This document shows positions 1 through 7,813 of a stretch of 62,865 bases of DNA, in pieces; positions within the stretch are counted from its first letter, which is position 1; every line of letters begins with the position of its first letter. The position numbers and the translations under genes were made by a program. A model generated the notes under the pieces. That model saw nothing but the letters and a program-made list of their open reading frames with translations, ran no database searches and was not told the origin of the DNA. The stretch comes from an uncultured Oscillospiraceae bacterium (lineage in GTDB: Bacteria; Bacillota; Clostridia; Oscillospirales; Oscillospiraceae): the NCBI GenBank assembly GCA_947629915.1, contig CANRFN010000020.1:1-62865 (forward strand), written 5' to 3'.

Positions 1-14
1 TCGCCAGAAAAATA

Positions 15-38
15 CCGGGTGCATTTTAATGCGCCCGG
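15..38 (-). terminator. Terminator of the lipoprotein operon
   Basis: An 11-bp inverted repeat (CCGGGTGCATT / AATGCGCCCGG, one G-U pair) with a 2-nt loop lies 34 bp past the stop of the minus-strand lipoprotein gene. Read on the minus strand it is followed by TATTTTTC, as expected of an intrinsic terminator. Confidence 0.75.
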
Positions 39-72
39 TCTAGCCCGCATGTGGTCAATGCGGTGTGGAAAT

Positions 73-1224
73 TCAGGACTCAGAGATGTCGAACTCGGGG
101 GTGTGGATCAGGATGTCTCCTTTTCCCATATAGGCCCGGATCATGTCCAATTCCGGCTTAGCATTGGTATAGGCGAAGACCCCCAGGTTCACAACATCAT
201 ACTCCGGGAAGGCGGCATCTAAAGCGGGGCTATCAAAGCCGAAGCGGACGGAGGAGCCCCCGAAGAGGACGATCTTCTGCGCATCCCGGAGAGACCGGAG
301 CCGGTCCATCTTGTCCGGGAAGGTGTCGTAGTAGGAGCCGGAGAAGACGGGTTTCTCGATGGCATTGAGGTGCAGCGTGGTGAGCTGTTCGCAGCCGGCA
401 AAGGTCTCATCACTGAGGGTGCGGATATTATCGAAGAGGTAGAGCTCCGTGAGGACGGCATCCTGAAAGGCCCCGTCCTCCAGGGTGTACAGCGTATCCG
501 GCAGGATCACCGTGGCACAGGTGGCACCGGCAAAGGCGCCGGAGGCAATTCCCCGCACCGGCAGGCCGTCCAGCTCTCCCGGGACGGTGAGGACGCTCTC
601 GTCTCCCGCGTACCCCGTGATAGACACCCCATCGGCATAGGCGGTCCAGGTAAAGCGGTCTGCAGGCGTCCAGGGGCTCCACTGGGCATAGAGTGTGAGA
701 TCTTCTGCGGGATCAATCCGGCTGCCCAATCCCACCGCAATCCCGGCGCCGTCCGGCCTCGTGTTCCACCCGGTCTGGGTCCAGTCCGGCCGGGTGAAGA
801 GGTCTGTGGCGGTGTTCCAGCGGAGATGGGCATTGGACACCGGCAGCTCGGTGGGTTCCGTGGCGGAGCCATCGTTGGGATCATAGCGGATCATAGTATC
901 GCTGCGGGAGAGCACCAGAGACACCACGGTGGAGTACCGGACTGCGGACACGGTGAGCACCAGTCTGCCGCCGGTGGTGGGCTCTAAGGTATACTCCCCC
1001 CGGCACTGCACCCCGTCCACGGCGTACCCATCTGCGCACTGGATTGTGAAGGCGGCGTCCTGGCCGGGCATCACGGTGCGGGTGTAGTCCTCCGCGGTGA
1101 AGCCCTCCCCCTCCTCCAGCACGATGCGGACGCTCCCTGCGCCCAACTTACCACTCCCGCCGCACGCGGTGAGCAGCAGAACCAGCAGCACCACCCAGGC
1201 GAAGAGCCACGCCCTTCTCCTCAT
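73..1224 (-). CDS. LRR_5/InlB-repeat lipoprotein with a cut-short SGNH-like C-terminus
   Basis: Predicted lipoprotein of 383 residues. The N-terminus is a signal peptide with lipobox 'LLLTAC' (Cys about 21). Residues about 110-185 match an InlB B-type repeat ('GWNTRPDGAG...LTLYAQW'). Residues about 190-300 carry the LRR_5 cap 'ITGYAGDESVLTVPGELDG' and leucine-rich repeats. The last 65 residues ('KIVLFGGSSVRFGFDSPALD', '..VVNLGVFAY', 'GDILIHTPEF') look like the opening of an SGNH-type domain that then stops, so the protein is probably truncated relative to its relatives (inference). The start overlaps the stop of the sensor kinase by ATGA, so the two are translationally coupled. It is probably a surface binding protein made with the two-component pair. 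Confidence 0.8.
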   Translation of the reverse strand: MRRRAWLFAWVVLLVLLLTACGGSGKLGAGSVRIVLEEGEGFTAEDYTRTVMPGQDAAFTIQCADGYAVDGVQCRGEYTLEPTTGGRLVLTVSAVRYSTVVSLVLSRSDTMIRYDPNDGSATEPTELPVSNAHLRWNTATDLFTRPDWTQTGWNTRPDGAGIAVGLGSRIDPAEDLTLYAQWSPWTPADRFTWTAYADGVSITGYAGDESVLTVPGELDGLPVRGIASGAFAGATCATVILPDTLYTLEDGAFQDAVLTELYLFDNIRTLSDETFAGCEQLTTLHLNAIEKPVFSGSYYDTFPDKMDRLRSLRDAQKIVLFGGSSVRFGFDSPALDAAFPEYDVVNLGVFAYTNAKPELDMIRAYMGKGDILIHTPEFDISES

Positions 1225-2600
1225 GCGATTGCCGTGGCCGCCGCGGCGGCGGATACAGCTGTGTCTGCCGCCGTCTCCCCGTCCGGGATGGGCATCATGA
1301 TGTCGATGGAGAAGATCTGGTCCTCGGTGGAGATGTTCAGGGTGCCGCCGTACTTCTCCGCGATGCGCCGGATGCTGCGCATGCCGTACCCGTGATAGGC
1401 CTTGTCCGGCTTGGTGGTCTCGGGAAGGCCGTCCTTCAGCTGGAGGACGCCGTCAAAGGGATTCTCCACATGGATCAGGAGCAGCCGGTTGGTGCCATGC
1501 ACCGAGAGGTGGATGAACCGCTTCTCCGGGGAGAGGGCGGAGGTGCACTCGATGGCGTTGTCCAGCATGTTCCCGAAGAGGGAGAAGATGTCCATGTTCT
1601 CCAGAAAGGCCATCTTGGCCCCCTCGGCGATGCAGGTGAACTGGATGCCGTTGGTGGCGCAGTGGAGCCGCTTGTCTGTGAGGACCACGTCCAGGGTCTC
1701 ATTGCCGGTGTGCACGGCGCTGTTGTATATGGAGACGGACTGCTCCAAACTGTCCAGGTACGCCGGGTCCACCTGTCCGCTCTCCCGGAGGTGGCGGATC
1801 TGGTGCTTCAGGTCGTGGCACTTGATGTTCAGGGCATCGATGTTCTCCTTGATGAGCTGGTACTGCCGCTGCTCCCCCTGCCAGAGGATCTGCATGGTGT
1901 GCAGCTCCGTGTGCTCCCGGGCGGAGAGCAGCATGCGCACCTGGATGAGCAGCATGAAGAAGTAGAAGACGATCTCGCCGCCGTTGAGGATGTTGTAGAG
2001 GAGAAGGTTGTAGTTGGCGATGACCATGCTCTCGAAGTAGAAGATGGGTGTGAGGATGGACACCAGCAAGAGCAGCAGCATGGCGTTGATGGCCGGGATC
2101 TCGCCGCCCTTCAACTGTTCCATTCTCCGGCCGATGGTGAGGTACATGCAGGTGTACACCAGCACAAAGCAGCCGATGTAGAGGGCGATGTGGGGGATGG
2201 TGTTCTCCACAAAGTAGGGCGCCAGGGCGCTGTTCAGCCGGCAGATAGAGGCCACGATGAGAAAGAGCCGGTCTGTGATGTACCAGGTCATGAAGCCGGA
2301 GCCGAAGCAGAAGAGCATGTTCCAGGGGCTCTCATGGTAGCAGAAGAGCAGCCCGGCGATCATGATGGTGATGAGGATGCCGGAGTACAGGGCCTCCAGG
2401 GCGATGCTGCCCCCGTAGGTGTAGGCGAACACCAGGCAGAGCAGGCGCACCGGGACCAGCACCGCTGCCGCCCGGAGCCAGAAGCGGGGCCGCTTCTCGC
2501 AGCGCCAGGCGAAGAGCAGCGTGGCGGAGAGAAAGGCGATGAAGATGTCCAAAAACTTCACATGGTGCACGAGCCAGGGCACGAAATCCTGGGGGAACAC
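1221..2600 (-). CDS. AgrC-like GHKL sensor histidine kinase
   Basis: Membrane histidine kinase of 459 residues. About six hydrophobic segments fill residues 10-215. A coiled region leads to the phosphoacceptor motif 'CHDLKHQIRHL' (residues about 254-264), and a GHKL ATPase domain follows with N box 'FGNMLDNAIECT' and G box 'GYGMRSIRRIAEKYGG'. This is the architecture of AgrC/VirS-type peptide or cell-state sensors. It follows the LytTR regulator by 57 bp and overlaps the lipoprotein gene by 4 bp. No agrB/agrD-like gene is visible nearby, so the signal is unknown. The C-terminus ends in an Ala-rich tail ('AADTAVSAAAAATAIA'). Confidence 0.9.
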   Translation of the reverse strand: MFPQDFVPWLVHHVKFLDIFIAFLSATLLFAWRCEKRPRFWLRAAAVLVPVRLLCLVFAYTYGGSIALEALYSGILITIMIAGLLFCYHESPWNMLFCFGSGFMTWYITDRLFLIVASICRLNSALAPYFVENTIPHIALYIGCFVLVYTCMYLTIGRRMEQLKGGEIPAINAMLLLLLVSILTPIFYFESMVIANYNLLLYNILNGGEIVFYFFMLLIQVRMLLSAREHTELHTMQILWQGEQRQYQLIKENIDALNIKCHDLKHQIRHLRESGQVDPAYLDSLEQSVSIYNSAVHTGNETLDVVLTDKRLHCATNGIQFTCIAEGAKMAFLENMDIFSLFGNMLDNAIECTSALSPEKRFIHLSVHGTNRLLLIHVENPFDGVLQLKDGLPETTKPDKAYHGYGMRSIRRIAEKYGGTLNISTEDQIFSIDIMMPIPDGETAADTAVSAAAAATAIA

Positions 2601-2657
2601 GTTCCTCGCCTCCTGTATGTTTCTACTATGGATCGAAAATGACGGCGCAGATGCAGC

Positions 2658-3362
2658 CTATTTCCCGCTGAGATAGTCCGTCACCGCGGCGAGAAAGGCC
2701 TTCCGCCGGCGGATGCTCACGGTGAGGTTGGCATCCCCCACCTTCACCGTGTTGCCGTCCACGGAGACCACATGGCGGAGGTTCACGAGACAGGAGCTGC
2801 TGCAGCGGACAAAGTGATAGGGGGTGAGCTCCTCCTCCACCTCCGAGAGCTTGCCCCAGGACTCCAGCCGGCCCACTTCGGTGTGGTACAGCAGCAGGTG
2901 GTCTCGGATCTCCACATAGCGCACCTGGGACACCTTCACCCGGTGGATCGTCCCGCTGGACTGGATCACCAGCTCCTTCTCCCCCCGCTGGGCGATCCGC
3001 TTCAGGGCCTTGCGGAGCATGGAGGAGAACCGCAGGGCGTTGATGGGCTTCACAACGAAGTCCAAGGCGTCCACCTCATACCCGTTCACCGCAAACTGCT
3101 CCATGTTGGTGATGAACACCAGGCCCACGTCCGGGTCCATCTCCCGCAGCCTCCGGGCGGCGTCCATACCGTTGAAGTGGGGCAGCTGGATGTCCATGAA
3201 GATGAGGTCCGCCCCGGGCCGGTACGCCTGGAGAAACAGCTTGGGGTCTGTGTAGGTCTGCAGGGCAAAGCGCACATTCTGCTCCGCTTCAAACCGGCGG
3301 AGACAGTCCTGCAGCTGGGCCAGATCCTGGGGATCGTCCTCGATGATGATGATCTGCACCAT
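2658..3362 (-). CDS. LytTR-family response regulator
   Basis: Response regulator of 234 residues. The receiver domain (1-120) has the acidic pair 'IIEDDP', phosphoacceptor Asp in 'LIFMDIQLP' (about 57) and the Lys in 'FVVKPI' (about 104). The LytTR DNA-binding domain (about 135-234) has the typical 'VRYVEIRDHLLLYHTEVG' and 'FVRCSSSCLVNLRHV' segments. It is the first gene of the minus-strand operon with the GHKL kinase and lipoprotein, so it is the cognate partner. LytTR proteins act on direct repeats near promoters; I did not find a convincing pair here. Confidence 0.93.
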   Translation of the reverse strand: MVQIIIIEDDPQDLAQLQDCLRRFEAEQNVRFALQTYTDPKLFLQAYRPGADLIFMDIQLPHFNGMDAARRLREMDPDVGLVFITNMEQFAVNGYEVDALDFVVKPINALRFSSMLRKALKRIAQRGEKELVIQSSGTIHRVKVSQVRYVEIRDHLLLYHTEVGRLESWGKLSEVEEELTPYHFVRCSSSCLVNLRHVVSVDGNTVKVGDANLTVSIRRRKAFLAAVTDYLSGK

Positions 3363-3745
3363 GTGCCCACTTCCCTTCCTTGCGTCCCAATGATCTACGC
3401 CATTTTACCACGGCCCGCAAAAATAGCAACTATTTTCCGAAAAAAGACAAGGATGAAATTCCGTAGGAGCATCAATGTGCATGGCAGGCCCTGCAAAGAA
3501 TTGTCTCTGATTTGGTTTATTTTTCTATCGTTTCTCTCATACCAGTCCTCTGCATTTTGGGTAACCTGCACAGAGAATCAGCCGTTTTCCGCCGGCCGTC
3601 TGGCAACACTTGCGTAAAATCCCGCAACGCTTGCGAAATAGCGCTGGACACTGCCGGGGGGACTGGGTATCATGCAGACAGCAGTTGCCGCAAGGCACCG
3701 CACGGGGCTGGGAGGCCCCGATCGGTTGGAAAGAAGAAGAACGAC
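3363..3745. other. Intergenic region between the two-component operon and the GH3 cluster
   Basis: About 380 bp with no convincing gene. It is more AT-rich than its surroundings at 3400-3560 and must hold the divergent promoters for the minus-strand regulator operon and the plus-strand glycosidase cluster. I could not fix a -35/-10 pair. Small open frames here lack ribosome binding sites and family resemblance. Confidence 0.5.
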
Positions 3746-3768
3746 AAGGAGGAAAAGGATTTGAGAAA
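3746..3768 (+). promoter_or_regulatory. Stranded Shine-Dalgarno and original TTG start of the GH3 gene
   Basis: AAGGAGG at 3746-3752 is followed after 8 nt by TTGAGAAA (3761-3768). The same TTGAGAAA recurs at 4273-4280, where it opens the GH3 reading frame. The site is therefore the original ribosome binding site and start of that gene, now split from it by an inserted element. From 3761 translation runs only 34 codons into the element (stop about 3863). Confidence 0.85.
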
Positions 3769-4272
3769 CCTGGCTTATCTGCACAGAGGAGATGTTTTTT
3801 TTCGAAAAAGTTCCTTAATTTGCCCCCAGCATGGAACGCAACTCACATTGCTGAATGAGCTATAGTGTGCGTGTATGACGGACATAGTAGCATATGAAAG
3901 CAGCCACATGTGCAAGTCCTGGGTCGGCACCATTGAAGGCACTGTGAATACCAATACAAACGTTGCCACATCAGAACAAACTGGGCTAAGACGCGGCCAG
4001 AATTGCTGCTAGCTATGCAAAACGAGTTCAAGCTGAGTTGAACATACGCCGCCCCAAACTGCTGTCCTTCGCTGGCGCACAGTCTCGATTTTGGCGATAC
4101 AATTCATGGACCTGTTTTCTATGGCCTTCAGAAGTTCAGAGGATCCCCCGCTCAAACCCGGGCTCGTCCGTGGCAAGGCGTTTGTGCTCGGAAATGTTCT
4201 GAAAAGCCGTGATTTCCGAAGTTCCAATGAACTTATGTGGCAAGGTCGTATCCTCTATGCAGATAAGCCAGG
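3769..4272. mobile_element. 504-bp non-autonomous inverted-repeat element (MITE-like or IS remnant)
   Basis: The ends are perfect 15-bp terminal inverted repeats: CCTGGCTTATCTGCA at 3769-3783 and its complement at 4258-4272. They extend imperfectly for about 8-10 bp more. The element is flanked by an exact 8-bp direct duplication TTGAGAAA (3761-3768 and 4273-4280). It has no frame long enough for a transposase, so it must have been moved by one supplied elsewhere or be an internally deleted IS. I could not assign the family. It sits exactly on the GH3 start codon. Confidence 0.88.
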
Positions 4273-7200
4273 TTGAGAAATTCGAAGCTTTGGTCCGGAC
4301 TCACCGCCCTCTTCGCCGTGGTCCTCGTGATCGCGGTACTGGGACAGAGCCTGGCCCTCACCAACGCGAGTTATATCAACTCCGCGCTTGGCACCGCCAC
4401 CAGCAAGGTGGAGATCACCGGTGAGGTGGGAGATACCACCTACTACAAGAGCAGCTTCGGCAGCTTCGATGACCCCGCAGCCCAGGCAAAGCTGCTGGAG
4501 GCCACCTTCGAGCAGAACAAGAACGAGATGCGCGAGGGCGCCGTGCTGCTGAGCAACAGCGGCGTGCTCCCCATGGGAGATGACGTGAAGAAGATCTCCG
4601 TCTTCGGCCACGCCGCCGTGGACCCGGTCTTCCAGGGCTCTTCCGCCGGTACCAAGGTATCGGACGGCGCTCTGAACACGGTAAACCTGAAGCAGGCTCT
4701 GGAGAGCCAGGGCTTTGAGGTGAACGGCGCCCTGTGGGACGCCCTGAAGGCACAGCCCACCACCCGCACCTCTGGCGAGGGCAGCGCCTGGGGCGGCGCT
4801 CCCCCGACGGGATCTGCCGCCGGCACCGAGGAGAACAAGGCCTTCTATGAGGGCCAGCGCAGCACCTGGGCCGATTACAAGGACGCCGCCATCGTGGTGT
4901 TCACCCGCGAGGGCGCCGAGGGCAACGACCTCAAGATGCAGGACGTGGACGATGACGGCACCACTCCCATGAGCTCCCTGGCCCTGCACCAGAACGAGAA
5001 GGACCTGCTGGCCCTGGTCCGCGAGGACTTCGACAAGGTCATCGTGCTGCTGAACAGCGCATACCAGATGGAAGTCCATGAGATCCTCCCGTACTGCGAT
5101 GCACTGATGTTCATCGGCACCCCCGGCCACCAGGGCTTCACCGGCGTGGCGGAGATCCTCCGGGGCGTTGTGAACCCCTCCGGCCACCTGGTAGACACCT
5201 ACGCCACCAGCTCCCTGTCCGCACCCGCCACCGTGAACTCCGGCACCGATACCCCGAAGTTCTCCAATGCGGACGCCATCAACAGCGCCATCGGCTCCGA
5301 TGAGACCGCGGAGTACATCTCCTTCCAGGCGGAGAACATCTACATCGGCTATCGGTACTATGAGACCCGGTATGCAGACGCCGTCATGGGCAAGGGCAAT
5401 GCCACCGATCCCGCGGGCGCCCTGGCCGGTGCCTCCAGCTGGAACTACGCCGATGAGGTCCAGTTCCCCTTCGGCTACGGCATGAGCTACACCACCTTCT
5501 CCCAGACCCTGGACAGCGTGGACGTGGGCGAGGATGAGATCACCGTGAAGGCCACCGTGACCAACACCGGCTCCGTGGCCGGCAAGTCCGTGGTGGAGCT
5601 CTACGCCCAGACCCCGTACGGAGACTATGAGATCCAGCATAAGGTGGAGAAGTCCGCCGTGCAGCTGGCCGGCTTTGCCAAGACCGGCATGCTGGAGCCC
5701 GGCGCCTCCGAGACCGTCACCATCACCGTAGACAAGTATCTGCTGGCCAGCTGGGACTCCACCGCCCATGACGGCGAGGGCGGCTACATCGTGTCCGAGG
5801 GAGACTACTACCTCGCCATCGGCGACAACGCCCACGATGCCCTGAACAACATCCTGGCCGCCCAGGGCTACACCACCGCCAATGCCATGACCGCAGACGG
5901 CGATGCCGCCAAGACCCACAAGTGGACCCAGTCCTTTGACGACAACAAGTACCGCACCGGTGCCAACGGCGCCATCGTGGCCAACCAATTCCAGGACTGC
6001 GACCTCAACTACTGGATTGAGGGCGCCGGCACCTACCTCAGCCGCAACGACTGGGCGGGCACCTATCCCGTGAAGCAGACCACCGTAGACGCCACCCAGG
6101 AGATGATGGACATCCTGGACGGCGAATGGTATGAGAAGCCGGCAGACGCCCCCTCCTATCAGGAAGTGGCGGCCAAGTTCGGCGTGAACTCCGGCCTCAA
6201 CCTGGCCATCATGAAAGACGTCCCCCTGGAGGACCGGGAGACCTGGGAGCAGTTCATCTATCAGCTGACGCCCGAAGATCTGCCCAACGCCACCGCTGAG
6301 AGCTTCCAGTGCCCCGCTGTGGGAGACATCTCCCCGGACTTCGGCGTGGGCGATGGCTGCGACTCTGTCGGCGGCACCCTGCCCCACACCGTGGAGTTCA
6401 ACGGCGAGCAGGTGAATCCCCCCACCACCCGCTACTGTTCCAAGATCATCCTCACCGCCACCTGGAACAAGGACCTCTTCGCCGAGCGCGGACGCCTCAT
6501 GGGCGAGGACGGCCTCTGGAGCGGCTTCATGATCAACTACAGCCTGGGCGCCGATCTGCACCGCACCCCCTTCGGCGGCCGGAACTACGAGTACATGTCC
6601 GAGTGCCCCATCATGTCCTATCTGGCCTCCATCCCCGAGGTGGAAGCCATGGAGAAGACCGGCTCCCACATGGGCTGCAAGCACTTTGTGGGCAACGACC
6701 AGGAGTTCTACCGCTCCGGCGTGGCGCTGTTCTTCACCGAGCAGGCCTTCCGTGAGGGCAACCTCCGGGCCTTCGAGGGCGGCGTCCGGGTGGCCAACTC
6801 CGGCGGCATCATGCAGTCCTTCGAGCGCCTGGGCCTGAAGTGGGCCTCCGCTAGCAAGGCCATGAACACCGTAGTGCTCCGCAACGAGTGGGGCTGGAAC
6901 GGCGCCATCGACACCGATGCGGCCCCCTGCTTCGGCGAGTACGCAGACGGCGGCTATCTGAACCACGCGGCAGAGGTGCTGGACGCTGGCACCCAGGAGT
7001 GGTGCCTGGACGGCGTGGGCGGCCACGGCACATGGGTTCTGAACAAGGCCAAGGAGACCGACGACGGACACCTGCTGGAGCTGCTCATCGAGGCAGCCAT
7101 CAGCTGGGAGTACGCCATCAGCCGCTCCGTGGTTACCAACGGCACCGCAGCCAACGCCAAGATCGTGGCCGTCACCCCGTGGTGGCAGACCGCCTTCACC

Positions 7201-7296
7201 GCAGGCGTGGCAGTGGCAGGCGTGCTCACCGCAGTGTGCTTCGTCATGCTGATCGTGAGCAAGGTCTCCAAGCCCAACAACAAGAAAAAGAACTGA
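4273..7296 (+). CDS. GH3 beta-glucosidase-like enzyme with reversed domain order and membrane anchors
   Basis: Glycoside hydrolase of 1007 residues. The usual C-terminal GH3 domain comes first (about 70-400: 'NKNEMREGAVLLSNSGVLPM', 'YVSFQAENIYIGYRYYE'-type segments, 'FPFGYGMSYTTF'). A fibronectin-like domain follows (about 415-530: 'VTNTGSVAGKSVVELY'), then the catalytic barrel (about 640-960: 'GGRNYEYMSECPIMS', 'CKHFVGNDQE', 'RNEWGWNGAIDTDA'). Asp882 of 'GAIDTDA' lines up with the nucleophile of 'GxVxSDW'. This order is known from rumen Butyrivibrio and Ruminococcus GH3 enzymes. Hydrophobic helices at residues 8-30 and about 968-993 suggest tethering. The start is TTG directly after a TAA, rebuilt by the target duplication of the inserted element, with no Shine-Dalgarno site left, so expression is doubtful. 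Confidence 0.88.
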   Translation: MRNSKLWSGLTALFAVVLVIAVLGQSLALTNASYINSALGTATSKVEITGEVGDTTYYKSSFGSFDDPAAQAKLLEATFEQNKNEMREGAVLLSNSGVLPMGDDVKKISVFGHAAVDPVFQGSSAGTKVSDGALNTVNLKQALESQGFEVNGALWDALKAQPTTRTSGEGSAWGGAPPTGSAAGTEENKAFYEGQRSTWADYKDAAIVVFTREGAEGNDLKMQDVDDDGTTPMSSLALHQNEKDLLALVREDFDKVIVLLNSAYQMEVHEILPYCDALMFIGTPGHQGFTGVAEILRGVVNPSGHLVDTYATSSLSAPATVNSGTDTPKFSNADAINSAIGSDETAEYISFQAENIYIGYRYYETRYADAVMGKGNATDPAGALAGASSWNYADEVQFPFGYGMSYTTFSQTLDSVDVGEDEITVKATVTNTGSVAGKSVVELYAQTPYGDYEIQHKVEKSAVQLAGFAKTGMLEPGASETVTITVDKYLLASWDSTAHDGEGGYIVSEGDYYLAIGDNAHDALNNILAAQGYTTANAMTADGDAAKTHKWTQSFDDNKYRTGANGAIVANQFQDCDLNYWIEGAGTYLSRNDWAGTYPVKQTTVDATQEMMDILDGEWYEKPADAPSYQEVAAKFGVNSGLNLAIMKDVPLEDRETWEQFIYQLTPEDLPNATAESFQCPAVGDISPDFGVGDGCDSVGGTLPHTVEFNGEQVNPPTTRYCSKIILTATWNKDLFAERGRLMGEDGLWSGFMINYSLGADLHRTPFGGRNYEYMSECPIMSYLASIPEVEAMEKTGSHMGCKHFVGNDQEFYRSGVALFFTEQAFREGNLRAFEGGVRVANSGGIMQSFERLGLKWASASKAMNTVVLRNEWGWNGAIDTDAAPCFGEYADGGYLNHAAEVLDAGTQEWCLDGVGGHGTWVLNKAKETDDGHLLELLIEAAISWEYAISRSVVTNGTAANAKIVAVTPWWQTAFTAGVAVAGVLTAVCFVMLIVSKVSKPNNKKKN

Positions 7297-7311
7297 GGAA
7301 GGAGGAGCACC

Positions 7312-7704
7312 ATGAAAAACAAAGCTTCTGGTTTCTTCTTCGCCTGCATCGCAGCCGTGCTCACCGTGGCCACACTGGTGATCGTGCTGATGTACGGCGG
7401 ACAGGGCGGACAGGTTGCCACCCCGGCCATCATCGCCCTGGTAGTCGCCCTTCTCTGCGAGGTGTCCTGCTTCTTCGGTGAGAAGGTCTGGACGGACTTC
7501 ACCGGCATCGGCGCCGCCGTGTGCCTGGCCTATGCCCTGATGCGGGTCCTCTCGGACGGCATCTGGAACATCGCCGAGTCCGTAAACGGCATCAAGATGG
7601 TGGGCCTTCCGGAGCTGGCCGGCATGAACATCACCATGGCCATCGTGAACGCCATTGCCATCGTGGCAGCGGTGATCTGCTGCTTCACCAAAAAGAGCAA
7701 ATAA
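7312..7704 (+). CDS. Small four-helix membrane protein following GH3
   Basis: Protein of 130 residues with hydrophobic stretches at about 8-28, 34-54, 62-80 and 103-125 and a basic C-terminus 'CCFTKKSK'. It begins 15 bp after the GH3 stop with a clear GGAGGAG site, so it is co-transcribed. I do not recognise the family. Its position suggests a membrane partner of the anchored glucosidase, but nothing in the sequence shows its activity. Confidence 0.75.
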   Translation: MKNKASGFFFACIAAVLTVATLVIVLMYGGQGGQVATPAIIALVVALLCEVSCFFGEKVWTDFTGIGAAVCLAYALMRVLSDGIWNIAESVNGIKMVGLPELAGMNITMAIVNAIAIVAAVICCFTKKSK

Positions 7705-7749
7705 GCACCCTTCCACAATCCATCCCGAAAACAGTAAGGGTTCAGTGCG

Positions 7750-7785
7750 GACGGCCGCCCGGGCATGACCCGGGCGGCCGTCTGT
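7750..7785 (+). terminator. Strong hairpin after the GH3 pair
   Basis: Perfect 14-bp stem GACGGCCGCCCGGG / CCCGGGCGGCCGTC around a 5-nt loop, 46 bp after the 130-residue gene. The following U-run is poor (TGTTATT), so it may be partial or protect the mRNA end. Confidence 0.7.
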
Positions 7786-7813
7786 TATTCCAAACCAATA
7801 GAGGTGTTCCAAC

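Noticed and set aside
3512..3865. 117-codon plus-strand frame running into the inserted element
   Set aside because: It has no ribosome site at its first ATG; only its last 34 codons reflect the old GH3 start running into the element.
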